This document shows, piece after piece, positions 22,732 through 34,926 of a stretch of DNA of 64,000 nucleotides; position 1 is the stretch's first letter; each line of letters begins with the position of its first letter. Under the pieces are notes generated by a model. The model was not told the DNA's origin. It searched no databases and worked only from the letters and a program-made list of their open reading frames with translations. The translations under genes and the position numbers were made by a program. The stretch is taken from contig CM034110.1 in the NCBI GenBank assembly GCA_019914945.1, forward strand, positions 2,485,001 through 2,549,000, read 5' to 3'. The DNA is from Typha latifolia. Lineage: Eukaryota; Streptophyta; Magnoliopsida; Poales; Typhaceae.

Positions 22732-24510
22732 TTATGTTTGGATTATTATATTTTAGAACTTTATCAAATTTAATAGTGATTGATACATTGGGACTATAGA
22801 ATACAAAAATTATACAAACCGGGAAGATTGATACTTGAATGATAATATTATATAGATGAAATTCCTAATATTAAGATTGTATCATGATTTTGAGATTGAG
22901 GATTAATTTGAAAAGTGTTAGTAATGTGAATGTGCAAACGGAAGTAATTATATTAAACCTTTTGATTTAGTATGATATTGGCTATTTTTGTGTAGACTTG
23001 ATTAACATGAATACCTAAATGTGTTAAATAATAGCATAACACGGCATCCTTAAATCTAATTTTTATTTTGGAAAGATGAATTATATTGGTCATATAATAT
23101 CAATGATTTTGAGGAAGCACAAGCGAGATTTTTAGACTATACTGATTACTTTGTTAGGTTTTAATTGTTGGCAATTGTGTACAAAATATTCTAAGTGTAT
23201 TTTTTACATGTATATGAGTTTTACACAAGTCTAGAAAATATCTGGTTTGAAAAATTGCAAAATTATTGGAGCAAAGTTGATGAGATCAAGTCATGCCAAA
23301 CGCACCCGGGCCGCGTTCGAATGCACCAACGAAGTTTGAAAATCTTGGACTTTCGTGAGTATGGATAAGATTTGGATTTGGCTCTATCTTGTACTTTCGT
23401 GAGTACGGATAAGATTAGGATTTGGCTCTATCTTATACTTTTGTGAGTACGGATAAGATTTGGATTTAGCTCTATCTTATACTTTCGTGAGTACGGATAA
23501 GACTTAGATTTGGCTCTATCTTGGAGATCATATATAAGGATTGTGAAACCCTATCTCTAGGGGCGTGAAATAAGGATCATTGAAGGAGATTTCTTGAGGC
23601 TAGATCGGCTCTTCAACGAACAAGGTTCCACTCATCTACAAGAATTTAATCTTTCGTCTTAAGGGCGATCTAGACGAAAGATCAATCTCGAGGGCTACTG
23701 AGATTGGACTTCAATCACAAGAAGCAGTGAATTGTGGGTTCTAGCGATCAAGACTGAGAGGAACAAAGTCGTTTGGATCGACGGGTTGTTTTGTGAGTCA
23801 GTCTTGTAACTGCTACTATCATAGTGATTGGTTTTGATCCGAGTTTGGATCCATGGTTTTTTTTCCGTTTAGGTTTTTCCACGTTAAAATCTTGGCGTTC
23901 ATCTCTGCTTTCGTTCTTAATATTTCTATGGACTTTTATTTAAGCGAATGAGTGATATCATTGCCTAGTATTTAGATATATACTTGTGTCTAGAATTTTT
24001 TCATATTTGATAAAGTATACTATTACCCATTTGAATGTTGATATGAATCTTGGTGAGGATAAAATCATTTCATTAGTGATGTAATGACTAAGGTTATTTT
24101 CTATGAAAGATAGTCATTAGATATTTGATTTATAAATGTAATGCCAGAAGGAGAACATATTTTAGTTGAAATATATTTAGCTTAGTTTGTGGATGACTTA
24201 TAGTTGGAGGAGAGTATTAGGTTTACTATTATTGATGAGATGATACGAGGATGACATATGATTTATGCTTAGACATTAATCATGATATATGGAAAGATGG
24301 TATGGATATTTAGTTAAATAAGAGTAACGAGTTATATGAAGATTATTTGAGTTGTTCAAAATTTTTTAATATCTGGTTAAAATTTGATATATTTATTTAT
24401 ATGTTAGTCGACTTAAGCATCAATACTATATAAATTGATTGATCATGATTATTTATTGAAGTGTTGAAGTTTTAAGGACGAAACTTATTGGAGGGTAGAA
24501 ATTAAACGAC
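22732..24510 (+). mobile_element. Non-coding 3' part of a long-LTR gypsy element, split by a solo LTR
   Basis: AT-rich sequence without ORFs. Its right end, GGACGAAACTTATTGGAGGGTAGAAA without a break, has the form of a gypsy polypurine tract followed by an LTR start (ATTAAACGACCCAAAA; family consensus TGTAACGACCC). A copia solo LTR (23152-24003) is inserted in it. The assignment rests only on the tract and the LTR-like start. Confidence 0.4.
23152..24003 (+). repeat. Copia solo LTR (SIRE-like), 852 bp
   Basis: Starts TGTTAGG and ends TTTTTTCA, flanked by TACTT and TATTT, a target duplication with one change. It contains no 53-bp palindrome array; only GCCGCGTTCGAATGCACC remains near 23310. 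It carries four tandem copies of the 44-bp unit (about 23345-23525), then the TATA-like CATATATAAGG. The lack of internal sequence shows LTR-LTR recombination. Confidence 0.88.
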
Positions 24511-24894
24511 CCAAAATTTTCAAACATAAATAAATAAATACATAAATAAAAATAATCATTTCGATAATGATTAATTTTATCTTATCTTTTATATTTTAGA
24601 ATTTTTATTAAATCAAATTAAATTTTTAGGTCTATCTTCAAGTTATTAGAATCTCTATTCTTATAGGACTCTTATGTAATGGCTCAAATTCTAGAAAAGC
24701 AGATATGGATTTGAAGAAATTGCAGATGTTTCTAGGTGTGGTAATTCTCTCGTTTGGGGTCGAGAGAGGGTGGCCATGACCTAGTGGAGGAGTGGTGGAG
24801 GACGGCTGCAATGGAGGTGTAGAGGGAAATTTCGGAGGTGTTGGATGAGGCTATTTAGATTATAGCTACTCTTAGGGCTAAAACTAGCTGATCC
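24511..24894 (+). other. LTR-like remnant and unassigned sequence
   Basis: The first bases resemble the start of a TGTAAC-type gypsy LTR (AAACGACCCAAAATTTTC). The rest is AT-rich to about 24720, then a GA-rich stretch. No gene is seen. Confidence 0.3.
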
Positions 24895-27170
24895 ATTTCA
24901 TAATTAGCAAAAGAGCTGCACACCACAATTTATAGGTGGCTAACTCCGAAGTCAAAGTGTTTATGGGGAGTGCCTCAAGTGGACTATTTGTGTTACATCA
25001 TAATAGCGAAAGGAGCAGCATCTGATTCAAATAAGGTGGCGTTCATGATAGCTTGGCTAATTCCCACTGTCACCAAAGGATTGCGCAGATTCTTGGGGTT
25101 GACCAGGTATTACCGACGCTTAATCGCCGGGTATGGCAAGATCGTTGCCCGGCTCACTTCCTTAGTAAAGGATTCTTTTAAATGGATAGATGAGGCCAAT
25201 AGAGCATTTGAAGAGTTGAAAACAGCCGTGACAACAGCCTCCATGATGCGATCTGGGTCTGATCGAAATAATTCACAAGGACATTGGGATTAATTGATCG
25301 AGTCTATTTATCTTTTAAATAATTCATGATGTAAGCCTTTTAGGCAAGTCTAGTTTAGTCATGTGAGCCATTAAGGCATGTCCAAATAAGTCATGACAAC
25401 CCTTAAGACAAAACTAGTTAAGTTAAGGAAGCCTTTAAGGTAAGTCCAATTAAGCCATGTAAACCTTTAGGGCTCATCCTAGTGGGACTTATTGTAACCA
25501 ACCTCTATATATAGAGGGGGTTGGGCTCTTTGTTAAGCATCCAACAATTGAGAAAGTATTCTAGCCTTGAGTTTATCTTAGGAGTAAGAGTAAGATAACC
25601 TAGGAGTAGATATAAATTAATCTCCCTTCATTACCGCCATCGCTGCCCATCATCTTCCTCACCATCACCATCGCCAACAACCCTCCTTCCACCCTCTCCA
25701 TCTACCATCATTCACCCTAATCAAAGCCTACACTCCCTTGTTGCGGATCATCTCTAGTCGGTCCATAACACCCCATTCTTGCCTTCCTAGACTTCACCAA
25801 AGAATTTGTTGCAGAATGTAATGCTTCGGGGATTAGTATAGAGGCGGTGCTTATGCAAGGAGGCGGACCCATAGGCTTTCAAAGCAAGGGTTTGTCGACT
25901 AAATCTTAGAAATTGTCGAGGTATGAAATGGAGATGCTTGTCATCCTACATAAGGTGACGGAATGGAGGCCATATTTGATCAGCCAGGGGTTCATCCTTA
26001 GAATCAATCAAAGAAGCTTCCATACTTCATGGGACAAAGTATTCACACCCTAGAATAGCAAGGATGGGTTACTAAATTGCTGGGATATGACTATGAATTC
26101 AGTATAAGAAAGGGACAAAAACTAGAGCGATGGATGCACTATCACGCCAACTCAATAATGCCGAGTTCGTGACATACTCCTCTCCTTCATTTCCATTCCT
26201 TGATGAGCTGAGAGATGTAGGTACATCTGACCTAGATATTATGAGGTTATTACAGGAGGTGTTGGACGATCTAGAGCGCCATCTAGAGTTGGTTTATTGC
26301 TGGACTGCGGGACCATTTAGATGCCCGCAGTTGACAAGTTGTGGTATAAATTATTGGAGCACTTCCACCAAACTCTAGAGGCGTGCCATGAAAGAGTTTT
26401 GAGGACTTAAAGGAGGTTGTCCCAAAGCACATGGTCGGGCCTAAGACATGACATAATGGCCTTCGTTCGTGCATGTGATACCTATAAACGGGCAAAGTCT
26501 ACAATCGTGAAGCCAACAGGATTATTGCATCCTGTAACGATATCGGATCATGTATAGGAGATATTTCAATAGATTACATAGAAGGTCTTCTACTGGTATA
26601 TTGTTACTCTGTTATTTTTGTGGTGGTTGATAGAAAGATATTTTTGTCACACCCATTTTTATCTAAGTCGATGGCTGAAATTTTTATTCGAGAGATCACT
26701 AGACTCCACGCCATGCCACACATGATCATCTTCAATCGTGACTGTGTATTTATCAGCGATTCCTGGATCAATTTTTAGGTTATAGGAGATACGGTTGGAA
26801 CTCAATTCGGCCTATCATCCGCAGACTAACAGCCAAACCAAGGTGTGACATCAAGGCATCGAGCAGTATTTGCAATGCTTTGTGGGAGAGAAGCTGATGT
26901 GTTGGTTGAAGTTTTTGCTATGGGCGGAGTGGTCTTACAACACCACCCACTATAGCAGTATTTGCGTGACGCCATTAGAGGTAGTCTTTGGACGGATAGT
27001 GCCAATGTTACACGCATATGACCTAGTTGCTTCTATCGATCAGACCGAGGTGGACTTATCACTAATGAATCGTGATGCTACTTTGAGGAGGTTGTGTACA
27101 CACTTGAAGCTTGCTCGAAACCACATGAAGCAAGTCTTCGAACGCAGCCATAGGGAGCAGGAGTGGTTTG
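24895..27170 (+). pseudogene. Old gypsy pol (RT end, RNase H, integrase), interrupted by a solo LTR
   Basis: RT connection part: GLRRFLGLTRYYRRLIAGYGK and ANRAFEELKTAV (24970-25243). After the solo LTR (25244-25770) RNase H continues: FVAECNASGISIEAVLMQ, YEMEMLVILHKVTEWRPYLI, LLGYDYEF and DALSRQ. Integrase remnants follow: RACDTYKRAKST (zinc-finger/core region), LLWAEWSYNTTHYSS, TPLEVVFGR and LKLARNHMKQV (to 27170). Many stops and frameshifts show age. A same-family copy is on the minus strand at 61936-63462. It differs clearly from gypsy-1. Confidence 0.85.
25244..25770 (+). repeat. Solo LTR of 527 bp in the old gypsy pol
   Basis: Starts TGATGCGATCTGGG and ends TCCATAACA, with near-identical 5-bp flanks CTCCA and CCCCA; the pol reading frame resumes directly after it. 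It has a tandem set of a degenerate unit of about 35 bp (GTCATGTAAGCCTTTAAGGC) and a self-complementary TATA segment CTCTATATATAGAG near 25500. A second copy is at 29388-29903. Confidence 0.88.
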
Positions 27171-27604
27171 GACCTTTAGTTGATCGAGAGAGTGGCAACG
27201 CGTGGAAGCTAGAAAGGTGGTGGTGGTGCACAGTGATAGTAGCGATCTGGTTAATGGTGGCAAGCTAGGGTTGGGGTGAAGTTAATTAGCAACTACTCCT
27301 AACACAAGAAAAATGATATCGTTCATCAATGATTTAATATGATGCATGCCACATCTCATATTGGCGGCTATCGTAAGTAGATCAGTAATTCGACCCGTCC
27401 AACCCTAATTAACTACCCAATAAACATAAGTTCTTTGTACAAATTTAGAAATGCAATAAGGAAGATAACTAGTCCTAATACCTTTGTGACCCACATGGCC
27501 TTGTTAGGTGCGCTCAACCAAGTTGGATGCGGGGTTGGATTTAGTCCATCGAGGTGGCTAGATCTAGACTCCTCTAGGAGGTTTCTTCCCCTTCATCTTC
27601 AAAG
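27171..27604 (+). other. Unassigned stretch after the old gypsy integrase
   Basis: No gene or repeat end recognised. It may hold the 3' end of the old gypsy element, but no LTR start was found. Confidence 0.3.
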
Positions 27605-27960
27605 TCATCTTCTTCTCTTTGTACATACATGGTGAACATATCCATCGTATTGTTCTTCAGGGTCCTCATTAGGGGGTTCTTCAATTAAGCTGATTATATA
27701 TTGGGTTTTACAATTTGCAATGACATGCCCATAGCCTTGACACTTGTAGCATTTCACACGCGAGTTAATTTTAGTCCCTCTCGACACTCTTACCCTTGTA
27801 ATCTAATTTGGGTTGGGAAGGACTAAGGATAGATCTATTGTAGGGTTGATTGACAAATTTGGTTTGGTAAAGACTTGTGGAAGATTTATGAATCTGAGCC
27901 CTAGTATCTTGACTACTAGAGAGGTTGCTAGATCAGGATTCCAGGTCTTGGACTAAGATG
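27605..27960 (-). pseudogene. Gypsy gag zinc-knuckle fragment
   Basis: On the minus strand a CCHC knuckle CYKCQGYGHVIANC, preceded by VSRGTKINSRVK and followed by an acidic stretch (EEPPNEDPEEQ), as in many Ty3-gypsy Gag proteins. Upstream codons to about 27960 are interrupted. No further gag domain could be read. Confidence 0.65.
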
Positions 27961-28560
27961 TATGTTAAATCACCCCGGGTAGATGTTATCGCAACAAAGT
28001 ACCAACTTTGGACATATCTAAAATAGGAAATTTGGAGATCAATGTTGATCGATCTAGCTGTCCTAAAGACTTGAAATTCTAGTAGGTTGTTCTTCTAGAA
28101 GACAGGGATGTAATGCAACCAGAATCACATTAATCAGATAAGTAGATTGAGAGATATGGTAGAAAACCGACCAAAGATCAGGGGTGGCGTATGGACGTGG
28201 AAGGTGAATAATGGAGTTGTTGCTAGGGTTATGGTTATCAAACATGGAAGATGGCTAGCTATGGTAGTGGGATAAAGCATAAAGCTGGACAAGGGGGAGA
28301 AGTGGACCGTACTCTTAGTGATGGTGTGATGATGTAAGGGATGGGTAGTGGTGGTGGTAGCCATGGCCAAGGACAAAGCTTGGCGAGAGAGTGGGAGGTC
28401 GCACGAGAGGGAGAGATTGAGGGAGAAAGGGACATAAGTCAAAATTTTCATTCATTCAATTATCCCTCATTAGGGTTTCGCTGTAGGTTATATAGTGTCT
28501 CTAATCGACTAGATCGAGCTAGCTAGGCTAACCTGGGTCCTTCTAACTTAAATCTAATCA
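27961..28560 (-). repeat. LTR-like segment related to the LTR at the right window edge
   Basis: It shares runs with 63463-64000: CAACCAGAATCACATTAATC against CAACTAGAATCACAATGATC, and GGGATAAAGCATAAAGCTGGACAAG against GGGATAAAGCCTAAAGCTAGACAAAG. Clear ends were not found. The segment ends near the TTAGGGTTTC leader-like stretch at 28470. Confidence 0.5.
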
Positions 28561-29387
28561 ACCAATTCCTAAGTGCACACGACAACATGTTTGGTAGCTA
28601 CCTAACTTGACTCGAATTGGTCGACTTAGCCAACTACGGCTTAAGCCTAACCAACTCAAACTAACCTAATACATCAATCAAAGTTTAGGTTCTACGCCTA
28701 ACCAGTTACAACTCTAATAAACCATTAAACTTGAACTTGATTTAATTAGCCGGATTGAATAGGCTCGAGTCCGACTAATCCACATGAGCAATAACTAATA
28801 CACATAAGCAAAAGCAACTATGAAGCAAGTTCAAGAATAAATATAAGTAGATTAATAGTCAGAAAATAAGAGGTAAATGCCCCTAACCACCTCTATGAGT
28901 TGAACTAAGTTAGAGTTTAATTCGCCCCATGGCTGATTTGCAACATACTGGCACAATTTTGTGTTGCACCTTCTTGATTTGGCTTAGCCTCTTCACCTTT
29001 GCACTCAATGCAATCCGCCACATTGTATTTTGAAATTCTGCATCCTTAGCTCTGTGCGATTTGGTGGATTCAATCCCTACATGCTCAGAGTCGGGGTTGT
29101 AAAGCCCGATCTTGCTAATCCATCCAAGGGGTTCGAATACACTTTTTCTAGCCCGAGCTTGATCACATTTGGTCCTTGAAAGTGGCAGTCTTCATGTCTA
29201 AAACACAAAGAAAGTTTGGACACCAATTTATAATTGATTTGATCATACCATCTTGCCTTAAGTCCATCTCATGCTCCCAAATGAATGCACCTAACTTGTC
29301 CTAGGATGTGGCTTCAAGCATGTTCACTTCCTTCGCCTCTTGCTTTGCTCCATGTGTTTGGTTCAGTCCCTCCATAGCATGCAAAGC
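28561..29387. other. Unassigned sequence, probably the inside of a gypsy element
   Basis: No ORF of note. It lies between an LTR-like segment and a solo LTR, and continues at 29904 toward a primer-binding site and LTR, so it is probably the leader or gag region of a worn minus-strand element. Confidence 0.35.
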
Positions 29388-29903
29388 TGATGTGATCTGA
29401 GTTTGATCGAATCAATTCACAGGGATATTGGGCTCAATTGATCAAGTCTATTTAACTTTTAATTATTTCATGATGTAAGCTTTTTAGGCAAGTTTAGTTT
29501 AGTCATGTGAGCCATTAAGGCATATCCAAATAAGTCATGACAGCCTTTAGGCAAGTCTAGTTAAGTCAAGTAAACCTTTAAGGCTAGTCCAATTAAGTGA
29601 TGTAAGCCTCTACGACAAATCCTATTTTGAATCATGTCAGTCTTTAGGGCTAATCCTAGTGGGACTCGTTGTAACTGACCTCTATATATAGAGGGGTTAG
29701 GCTCCTTTGTTAAGCATCCAAGCATTGAAAAAGTAAGCTAGCGTTGAGTTTATCTTGAAAGTAAGAGTAAGATAACCTAGGAGTAGAAGTAAATTAATAT
29801 CCCTTCATCACTGCCATCGCTGCCTATCATCTTCCTCACCATCATTCACCCTAAACAAAGCCTACACTCTCTTGTTGCAGATCATCTCTATAGGTTCGTA
29901 ACA
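29388..29903 (+). repeat. Solo LTR of 516 bp with perfect target duplication
   Basis: Starts TGATGTGATCTGAG, ends GGTTCGTAACA, and is flanked on both sides by AAAGC. Same family as 25244-25770, with the same tandem units of about 35 bp and the promoter segment CTCTATATATAGAGG near 29685. Confidence 0.93.
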
Positions 29904-30458
29904 AAAGCTAAACCCGTCTTCATCTTCATGCCCTCAAGTCACATCCACTCTAACTACAAAGCCAATATCGGTTGGAACGATCACCTTGTCGTGGCCAAAA
30001 CTAAGTCCATCCGTATGTAAGCCATGATTTGCCGTTTGCACCTGTGATTGGATCAGCCATCATCTTCATGGTGTCGGAGTACCCTTTCTATGCCCCACGC
30101 AGCCACAGGTAGAAGGGAAAAGTTAGGGCTAACAATGCTGCAAGCTCTTGTGATGTCTTTGATGGTAGCCCTTCGACAATGTCTTGCACCTTCCCTCAGC
30201 TCTAAACGGAAAAGAAAAATTGAAACTAAAAGAGAGACCAAGTCGGTTTGATGTATGATTGACTCAGACTAATCCTAGACCAATTGATTGTGAGTTGCAT
30301 CCAAGGCCTTCTAAAAGCTCATCCAAGGTGGCGAGGTGGCCAACCAGGATGTGGAAGACCTTTGCATAGATCTGACAAAGGCTCAGCCCAATTGTGGACT
30401 CCGACAAAGTCTGAACGCAAAACAATAACTTGGCTGGTGATAAGCTCTGATACCAAAT
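29904..30458 (-). other. Leader region of a minus-strand gypsy element with primer-binding site
   Basis: At 30444-30455 the minus strand reads TGGTATCAGAGC, the tRNA-Met primer-binding site, 3 bp from the LTR end at 30459. The remainder is non-coding leader. Two short ORFs (30048-30251, 30284-30496) cross it and are not supported as genes. Confidence 0.7.
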
Positions 30459-31384
30459 TGATGCGTTCTTGTACTAAAAGATCAGCTACGGAATAATTCC
30501 TTAAGATTTAAATTTATTACAGGAAGCAGTCTCCACAACCGTGGGAAAATATTCATCAAATATTCTCCGGTAGTCAGAAAATTACAAAACCAATTGGGTT
30601 AGATCCGTAACTTCCTGATCTACAACTTTCGTATGCCCTTTGCAGATTCAAACTGCAACTGATATGAAAACATGAAAGAACGTGGGTGATGGTGGTGGTG
30701 ATAGGTGGAGTGGATGTTAGGGTTATGAATGAGTATGGAGATGAAGGTGGATTGTGGATGTGATTAAGGAAAGTAGACGAAGAAAACGAAGTGGTCGAGA
30801 TCCCAAAGAAGAGGGGTGGCTTGACAGTCGAGGGGATTAGAAGTTACCAGAAACCTTGCCAACGATAGAGGAGGAAGGATGGTGAAGAGGGAGGAGGGAG
30901 AGAGTCTAGAGAGAAGATAGGAGGCAAAAACCAATAATTCAATACCATTCTTTATCATCATACTCTAATTAGGGTTTCCTCCACATATATATAGAGGCTC
31001 ACCCTAGGGACTCATTAACTAAATTAAACAACTCTAACAAATCCTAACAAATCAACAATTAAGTTAAAACCCTAACAAACCAACTAAACTAGTTTTCCTT
31101 ATCTTCTCCGATTAACTCTCAGATTATGCTTTCGTTTTTTCATAGATAGATTCCGAATTTGGAGAAGTGATGAATATCACAATTGTAGATCTAGAGATTG
31201 GCGACCTTATCCAACTAGTTTGATATTATTTCAATATGTGTAGAATATTCTATGAATATTTTCCTAATTAAATAAAATCCTAACCTACTAAGACTCAAGT
31301 TAAACCAAATAATCAAATAAGATAATTAGTTCCATTGAGACTAATCTCTCTTTGATGTGATCCAACCTGACCCGGTTCGTATCA
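30459..31384 (-). repeat. 5' LTR of a minus-strand gypsy element
   Basis: On the minus strand it starts TGATACGAACCGGGTC (31384) and ends AAGAACGCATCA (30459), 926 bp, followed directly by the primer-binding site. A TATA-like CATATATATAGAGG lies at about 30985-31000 in + numbering. The matching 3' LTR was not found with certainty; the segment at 27961-28560 is a distant candidate. Confidence 0.82.
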
Positions 31385-31624
31385 GCTGGACGTTATGTGC
31401 ATGCATAATTTTTCAACTCGTTTCTCCTCCACTTGGGAAGGTGTTAGAGTTCGAACCAAAGGTTTAAGCCCTCCTTTTAAACTAGTTAAGGTCTAAAGGG
31501 GTCGGCCTTAGACCTAACCCTGTAGCAGCCATCTTCGATCAACAAAAAAGAATTCTGTCGTCAAGTTTGGTCAAACTAGTTGCCTCGCATCTCGTCAAGG
31601 TCCACTAATCCTTATCTTTATAGG

Positions 31625-34138
31625 TGTAACGCCCCTGCTTGGCACGGGCATGTGCATACCCATGAGCCCACATGGCACGCGCAGCGCACACGATAGGATG
31701 GGTGGGGCTACCATGCAGAGATACACCCTTGTCCTCACAAAATAAATTATGAAACCATCAAGTTAAACCTGTAAACATATTTATATCTAAATCTATAACA
31801 ACCATAGTAGATAGCTACATAATCTAGTAGGGCCCACACAGGCCATAACAAACTATTAAGATACAACTAAAACAACTAATACATAAGTACATTATAGTTT
31901 GACATGTATTATTAATTATCGTCTAATACAATGAAGTACAAATATCAAGTAATGGTACAACTCAACATCTAGATAAACTATCTTCTATACCATCTCACGT
32001 CTATAGCCACCTCATTTTTACTCTAAAATATCTTCTCAGGATAACTCAAGTCACTATCACGTACCATATATCTAAGGGGGTTAGAAAAGAAATAAAAAGA
32101 GTCATGAGCTAAAGGCTTAGTTAATAGACTTACTCGGTCAATGATACCAAATAGAGAGTAAATCATATACGTACTAGATAATATAAATCACATAGGAGCA
32201 TCATGTCATAAATGAGTATATGAATGTATCCTCAATATTATATAAATGTATGGTAGATATCATGTCATAACTGATCAAAGTATATAATTCTGGACATTGT
32301 ATAAACAAAACTCCATATCATATCATCATTATAACTCTCTCTCAAATATGACACATATGATACATGCCGACTATGACCATGTTATGATATCAAATACAAT
32401 CACAGATAATACATATCGACCACTCAATAATTAGGTATATTAGATGATAATAAAATTATATGCATTTTCAACATCTTAGTCATAAATGTTATCTCTGAAT
32501 ATCATCATACTAGATCACTATGCAAAGTCAAGACCCTGTACCCAATCTCAACATCATGCTTGAAGGCTCAGAACATACCCTACTATCTACAAAGGGCATC
32601 TCAAACATAATCATACCCTATCATCAACTAAGGGTATTAATATCTATCTAGACCAGCCACCCTTTTAGCTAATAGAAATACTTGAGGATAACTCGTCACA
32701 TATGCTCTAGCGAATGGCATGTATCTGAATATCTACTGCGCATACAGACTAAAATCTCGAACGTAAGGCCATAGGATCGCGATTATGTTGAACGATCAAT
32801 CATCCACAAAGTGCATCCTAATCCTCGTGCCTATTGGGTATCCTCACGCTTTCTATCAACTATCCTATCAATCAAAATTTATGTTTCCTTCTAAATGATA
32901 GATTATATGCATTTTATCTAGTACTATTACAAGTCATGCATATTAGAAATTTAAGTAGTAAAAAGGCCAAGAGAAAAGTGATGTGATGCAATCTCCAATC
33001 ATACATCTATCATATGTATACTCATGCTAGAGATCATCTCGACATAAAGTAATATCAGTATAGTCATCTCCAATCATCTCTTTATATCACCAACATACTC
33101 ATATCCAAGATCAATTTAATCGAATCCACTTGAATGAAAACATCCCTGAATAAGATCATATAAACATGCTGGAGGCTAAAGCATGCATATACATAATTCT
33201 ATAATATATCCTAATTTGAGAAAGGTGTTTTAGGGATAATACTACTCATATCCAATCAGAATACACGAACAATGTATCCCTCAATCGAATATCAACTCAT
33301 TGCTAGCAACGTCCACGGGGTCTCAATGAAATGGGTTCGGGATCTGAAAATGTTTAAGTAGTATGAAATTCGACGTTTATCCCATTTAGAATTCATTGTT
33401 GTAAAATATAATAATTTATTAGATTTTATTAAATAATTGGGTTTATATTATATATATACAATTATGATAACCTTATTCTAATTATAAATTAGGCAAATAA
33501 TAATTAATCTCCTTTGATATAAAATAATAAAATAATTAGATATACAATAATATAATTAAAAACAAACGTACATAAAATAACTAAGTATAATTTAATTTTT
33601 TGGCAATTACAACTTTTACTTAACTAACCACTAGTTATACATAAAATAATTATTATTTGTTTATATAAAAAGAATTATCATAGCTTAGTATTTCATTTTA
33701 TACAAAACAGTATATAATAATAAAAATACTAAAATAGTTATATATAATATAAACATGAATATCATATTTATTATCAATATATCTATATATATTAATCTAA
33801 TAATCACATAAGCTATAGCTATATTTATATACAAATACTGATAATCAGTTATTATACTAATTATACTTAGCTAATAACTATGTTAATAAGTGTATATATA
33901 TATAATTACTTATCTAATTCCTCTACTTTACATTAATAAGTAAGACAAAAAGGGAAAAAAATGAAAAGCACTCTGTTCTAGTTAGTAGAGAGGAAAACCA
34001 ATAGAGGAAAGAAAAGGAAGCAGAAGAAGAAGAGAACAAAGATGAGGAAAGAAGTAGGAGAGAAAACTGAAGGGAAGGGAAGGGAAGGGAATGAAGGTCG
34101 AATGCAGGCTGGCGAGGTGGGGTTGCTGCTGGCCAGCT
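31625..34138 (-). repeat. Long gypsy-type LTR (TGTAAC family), start truncated
   Basis: Inverse copy of the family at 5127-7660. On the minus strand it ends GCAGGGGCGTTACA (31625). The internal landmarks match the plus copy: GTTGTACCATTACTTGATATT, CACGTACCATATATC and the AT-rich middle. Its start side is cut at 34138 where a gypsy LTR begins. No primer-binding site lies beside 31625, so this is a solo or 3' LTR. Confidence 0.7.
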
Positions 34139-34866
34139 GATATGATCTCCCCTTAGGCCAAGGCTCGATCTATATTTTCAGATCTGGATAGGATCTAACA
34201 TGAAATTTTGAAAATAGATCCTAAAAGATGAAGCCATCGGATTGACGTGAAATTTTGATATATTGAAGCTCTAGAAAAGAGATTTCCAAAAAAACTAGTT
34301 TCAGGCGAATCGGACGGTGAGATCCCTAGATATCATCTGATTAGTAGACGGACTTCAGAAAGTTTGTCTTTGGATCTATGAATGGAGGCACAAGATCCTA
34401 GGTGATGATGGATGGTGGTGGACCGACGGTAATGGGGTGGCACCGGTGAATACGTGGAGGTGGAAGAGTTATGGGTGATGGTAGGGTTAGGGCAAAGTGA
34501 TAGATAGATTGGAAGAAGGGGGAGGAGTAGGCTGCCCAACCCTAAGGGACTAGGGTGATTGGCCAGTCAAGGGAGGCTAGAAGTGTCAATGCCGGGAAAC
34601 GAGAGAATGAGAGAGAAGAAGATGAAGGAGACTAGGGCAAAACTCAATTAATTCAATAATCATTCCATAGTTGCCATCCACACCTTTAGAGGCTAACCAA
34701 ACAATTTTAAAATGGCAATTATTAACCCTCAAATATTAGATTTTTGCTGACCGCGTTCAAATGCGCCTAATCGCGTTCGAACTGTACGTGCGACCACGAT
34801 GCAAGCATTCGTAGGTGCGTTCAGGCACATATTTTACACTCTATATGTGTGAACCTAATGCAGGCA
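34139..34866 (-). repeat. Old divergent gypsy LTR (TGATACG family)
   Basis: Related to the gypsy LTRs but diverged: TGATATGATCTCC at the left, the leader with TAAGGGACTAGGGTGATTGG, a damaged TATA region (CACCTTTAGAGGCTAACC), and a worn palindrome array (CGCGTTCAAATGCG, CGCGTTCGAACTG) at 34750-34825. The start of the LTR is not recognisable. Confidence 0.7.
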
Positions 34867-34926
34867 TTCTAATACGATCTCCCCTTAGGCTAAGGTTTGA
34901 TCTCTTCCGATTCCCTAATTTGGACT
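34867..34926 (-). repeat. Left piece of an old gypsy LTR split by gypsy-3
   Basis: The end of a minus-strand LTR (TACGATCTCCCCTTAGGC to CTAATTTGGACT). It continues at 39427 after gypsy-3; the last five bases GGACT are repeated there. Confidence 0.85.

Noticed and set aside
27125..27150. Palindrome-like TTCGAACGCAGCC outside LTRs
   Set aside because: It lies in old integrase codons and is single; chance match.
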